Origin: Bugula neritina
Taxonomy: Eukaryota; Bryozoa; Gymnolaemata; Cheilostomatida; Bugulidae
Direction of reading: 5' to 3'
DNA length: 64,000 nt
NCBI GenBank assembly: GCA_964035545.1
Contig: CAXIUT010000183.1
Span: 496,001 to 560,000 of the forward strand
In this document: positions 60,131 to 64,000 of the stretch, piece after piece
Numbering within the stretch: position 1 is the stretch's first letter
Layout of the letters: each line of letters opens with the position of its first letter
Made by a program: the position numbers and the translations under genes
The notes under the pieces: model-generated
Databases searched by the model: none
What the model saw: the letters and a program-made list of their open reading frames with translations, nothing else
Told to the model about the DNA's origin: nothing

Positions 60131-63100
60131 CTGCAACATACTGAAATACACTGTAACATACTGAAATACATTGCAAAATACTGCAACATATTGAAATACA
60201 CTGCAACACATTGAAATATACTGCAACATACCTAAATATCCGGTAATATACTGAGATATACTGTAACACATTGAAAAATACTGCAACATACTGAAATACA
60301 CTGCAACCCACTGGAATACATCGCAAAAGACTACAACATACTGAAATACACTGTAACATATTGAAATACACTGCAACACATTGAAATATACTGCAACCTA
60401 TAGAAATATATGGTAAACTACTGAAATATACTGTAACACATTGAAAAATACTGCAACATACTGAAACATACTGCGACACATTGCAATATACTGTAACATA
60501 CTGAAACATGCTGTAGCACACTGAAATAGACTGCAGCTCACTGAAATATACTGCAACATACTGAAATTCACTGCAGCATCCTACAACATGCTGAAATACA
60601 CTGTAACATATTGAAATACACTGCAACACATTGAAATATACTGCAACATACCGCAATATATGGTAAACTACTGAAATATACTGTAACACATTGAAAAATA
60701 CTGCATCATACTGAAATAAACTGCGACATAATGCAATATTCTGTAACATACTGAGATATGCTGTAGCACACTGAAATACACTACAACTCACTCAAACATA
60801 CTGCAACATACTGAAATACACTGTAACATCCTACAACATACTGAAATACACAGTAACATATTGAAATACACTGCAACACATTGAAATATACTGCAACATA
60901 CCTAAATATACGGTAATATACTGAAATATACTGTAACACATTGAAAAATACTGCAAGATACTGAAATATACTGTGACACATTGCAATATACTGTAACATA
61001 CTGAAATATGCTCAAGCACACTGAAACACACTGCACCTCACTGAAACATACTGCAACATACTGAAATACACTGCAACATCCTACAACATACTGAAATACA
61101 CTGCAACATATTGAAAGACACTGCAAGACAATGAAATATACTGCAACATACTGAAATATACTGTAACACACTGAAATATACTGCAACATACTGAAATACA
61201 CTGCTACATACTGAAATATACTGCAACATACTGCAACATACTGAAATACACTGTAACATACTGAAATACACTGCAACAAACTACAACATATTGAAATACA
61301 CTGCAACACATTGAAATATACTGCAACATACTTAAATATACGGTAATATAGCGGAAAAAAACTGTAACAGATTTACAAATTCTGCAACATACTGAAATAT
61401 ACTGCGACACATTGCAATATACTGTAACATACTGAAATATGCTCTAGCACACTGAAATACACTGCAACCCACTGAAATATACTGCAACATACGGAAATAC
61501 ACTGCAACACATTGAAATACACTGCAACATACCAAAATAAATGGTAAACTACTGAAATATACTTTAACACATTGAAAAATACTGCAACATACTGAAATAT
61601 ACTGTAACACACTGAAATATACTGCAAAATACTGAAATACACTGTAACATATTGAAATACACTGCAACAAACTACAACATATTGAAATACACTGCAACGC
61701 ATTGAAAGACACTGCAACACATTGAAATATCCTGCAATATACCAATATATATGGTAAACTGCTGAAATATACTTTAACCCTTTGAAAAATACTGCAACAT
61801 ACTGAAATATACTGTAACACACTGAAATATACTGCAACATACTGCAACAATCTGAAATACACTGTAACATACTGAAATACACTGCAACAAACTACAACAT
61901 ATTGAAATACACTGCAACACATTGAAATATACTGCAACATACCTAAATATACGGTAATATACCGAAAAAAAACTGTAACAGATTGAAAAATTCTGCAACA
62001 TACTGAAATAAACTGCAACACACTGAAATACACCGCAAAATACTACAACATGCTGAAATACACTGTAACATATTGAAATACACTGCAACACTTTGAAATA
62101 TACTGCAACATACCGAAATATATGTTAAACTACTAAAATATACTGTAACACTTTGAAAAACAGTGTAACATACTGAAATATACTGCGACACTTTGCAGTG
62201 TACTGTAACATACTGAAATATGCTGTAGCACACTGAAATACACTGCAACTCACTGAAATATACTGCAACATATTGAAATACACTGCAACATCCTACAACA
62301 TGCTAAAATACACGGTAACATATTGAAATACAGTACAACACGTTGAAATATACTGCAACATACCAGAATACATGGTAAAGTACTGAAATATACTGTAACA
62401 CACTGAAAAATACTGCAACATACTGAAATATACTGCGACACATTGCAATATACTGCAACATACCAAAATATATGGTAAACTACTGAAATATACTTTAACA
62501 CATTGAAAAATACTGCAATATACTGAAATATACTGTAACACACTGAAATATACTGCAACATACTGAAATACACTGTAACATACTGAAATAAACTGCAACA
62601 TACCAAAATATATGGTAAACTACTGAAATATACTTTAACACATTGAAAAATCCTGCAACATACTAAAATATACTGTAACACACTGCAAGATACTGCAACA
62701 TACCGAAATACACTGTAACATAGTGAAACACACTGCAACATACTGCATTATACTGACATACACTGGAACATATTGAAATACACTGCAACATCCTACAACA
62801 TGCTGAAATGCGCTGTAACATATTGAAATACACTGCAACACATTGAAAAATACTGCAACATACCGAAATATATGGTAAACTATTGAATTATACTGTAACA
62901 CATTGAAAAATACTGGAACACACTGAAATATACTCTGACACAATGCAAAATACTGTAACATACTGAAATATGCTGTAGCACACTGAAATACACTGCAACT
63001 CACTGAAATATACTGCAACATACTGAAAAACACTGTAACATATTGAGACATACTGCAACATACTGCAACATACTGAAATACACTGTAACATCCTGAAATA

Positions 63101-64000
63101 CATTGCAAAATACTGCAACATATTGAAATACACTGTAACACATTGAAAAATACTGCAACATACTGAAATACACTGCAACCCACTGAAATACATCGCAAAA
63201 GACTACAACATACTGAAATACACTGTAACATATATTCAATACACTGCAACACATTGAAATATACTGCAACCTATAGAAATATATGGTAAACTACTGAAAT
63301 ATACTGTAACGCATTGAAAAATACTGCAACATACTGAAATATACTGTAACAAACTGAAATATACTGCAACATACTGAAATACACTGTAACATACTGAAAT
63401 AAACTGCAACATACTGAAGTACACTGCAACATCCTACAACATACTGAAATACAATGTAACATATTGAAACACACTGCAACACATTGAAATATACTGCCAT
63501 GTACCGAATTATATGGTGGACTACTGAAATATACTGTAACACATTGAAAAATACTGCAAGATACTGAAATATACTGCGACACATTGCAATATACTGTAAC
63601 ATACCGAAATATATGGTAAACTATTGAATTATACTGTAACACATTGAAAAATACTGCAACATACTGAAATATACTGTAACACACTGAAATATACTGCAAC
63701 ATACTGAAATACACTGTAACATATTGAAATACACTGCAACAAACTACAACATATTGAAATACACTGCAACGCATTGAAAGACACTGCAACACATTGAAAT
63801 ATACTGCAATATACCAATATATATGGTAAACTGCTGAAATATACTTTAACACATTGAAAAATACTGCAACATACTGAAATATACTGTAACACACTGAAAT
63901 ATACTGCAACATACTGCAACAATCTGAAATACACTGTAACATACTGAAATACACTGCAACAAACTACAACATATTGAAATACACTGCAACACATTGAAAT
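60131..64000. repeat. Shortened higher-order repeat, 5,244-bp offset, runs off window
   Basis: Matches 54,887-58,756 at offset 5,244, including the switch junction (58,361 and 63,605), the eight-A run (56,721 and 61,965), the seven-A run (56,111 and 61,355), and the private variant AGAATACATG of copy 3 (57,121 and 62,365). It therefore derives from truncated copy 3, not from copies 1 or 2. The segment continues past the end of the window. Confidence 0.83.

Larger units (their letters stand above)
1..64000. repeat. Satellite array of 10-bp units (20-bp dimer)
   Basis: The whole window is made of decamers, most beginning TG and ending AC, alternating between a TGAAATATAC-like and a TGCAACATAC-like form. 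Common variants include TGTAACACAC, TGAAATACAC, TGCGACACAT, TTTAACACAT, GGTAAACTAC and CAAAATATAT. All units have the same orientation; no stretch reads as the reverse complement. On the plus strand the consensus places a TGA stop in every frame once per 60 bp. On the minus strand it has no stop, which gives long spurious open frames. No unique DNA, transposon or gene-like segment interrupts the array, and both ends of the window are internal to it. Satellites of this size are typical of eukaryotic nuclear heterochromatin; the species and chromosomal position cannot be inferred. Confidence 0.97.

Noticed and set aside
1-64000. CRISPR array
   Set aside because: The repeats are contiguous and degenerate with no unique spacers, unit length is 10-20 bp, and no cas-like gene is present.
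1-64000. Bacterial or phage defence island, or other multi-gene system
   Set aside because: No credible coding sequence, ribosome binding site, terminator or tRNA is present; the content is entirely satellite.
1-64000. CENP-B box or telomere repeat
   Set aside because: I saw no sequence resembling the TTCG....CGGGA pattern of a CENP-B box and no TTAGGG- or TTTAGGG-like series. A centromeric role remains possible but is not shown.

Overview
The whole 64 kb window is one uninterrupted tandem-repeat (satellite) array. I find no gene, RNA gene, transposon, origin or unique flanking sequence; both window edges lie inside the array. The basic unit is a decamer that usually starts TG and ends AC. 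Two alternating decamers make a 20-bp consensus, TGAAATATACTGCAACATAC (30% G+C by consensus, A-rich and G-poor on the given strand). All units I read point the same way, head to tail, with no inverted block. An array this long, with several layers of higher-order repeat, points to eukaryotic nuclear heterochromatin (pericentromeric, subtelomeric or interstitial). Nothing in the sequence identifies the species.

Diverged decamers are ordered into longer blocks that recur with exact offsets. Left part, about 190-12,185: blocks at offsets of 3,402 and 3,895 bp, with a shorter internal offset of 2,292 bp. About 13,070-20,640: two full copies and part of a third copy of a 3,393-bp unit. About 20,350-34,273: a 5.3-kb segment present twice, 8,648 bp apart, separated by a mosaic of older blocks (offsets 14,306 and 8,800). 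About 34,274-37,920: a mosaic of shorter re-used pieces (offsets 2,983, 4,156 and 3,896). About 37,921-58,360: nearly three copies of a 6,966-bp unit, itself built around two related halves offset by 3,584 bp. About 58,361-64,000: a shortened derivative with a 5,244-bp period that carries a deletion junction and runs off the window. These offsets were read by matching diagnostic variant units by eye; boundaries are good to about 20-40 bp and identities were not computed.

The decamer register is kept almost perfectly across the window. Nearly every slip I can find falls at one kind of site, a unit holding a run of 7, 8 or 9 A residues, and the last digits of all the large offsets follow from the number and length of these runs they contain. 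The minus strand has long open frames (up to about 447 codons). These follow from the repeat: a 20-bp stop-free unit reads the same 20-residue hydrophobic, Cys-rich peptide in all three frames, so I do not call them genes. There is no evidence for a defence, mobile or metabolic system here. The points of interest are the architecture, the helical phasing and the evolutionary record of the satellite.
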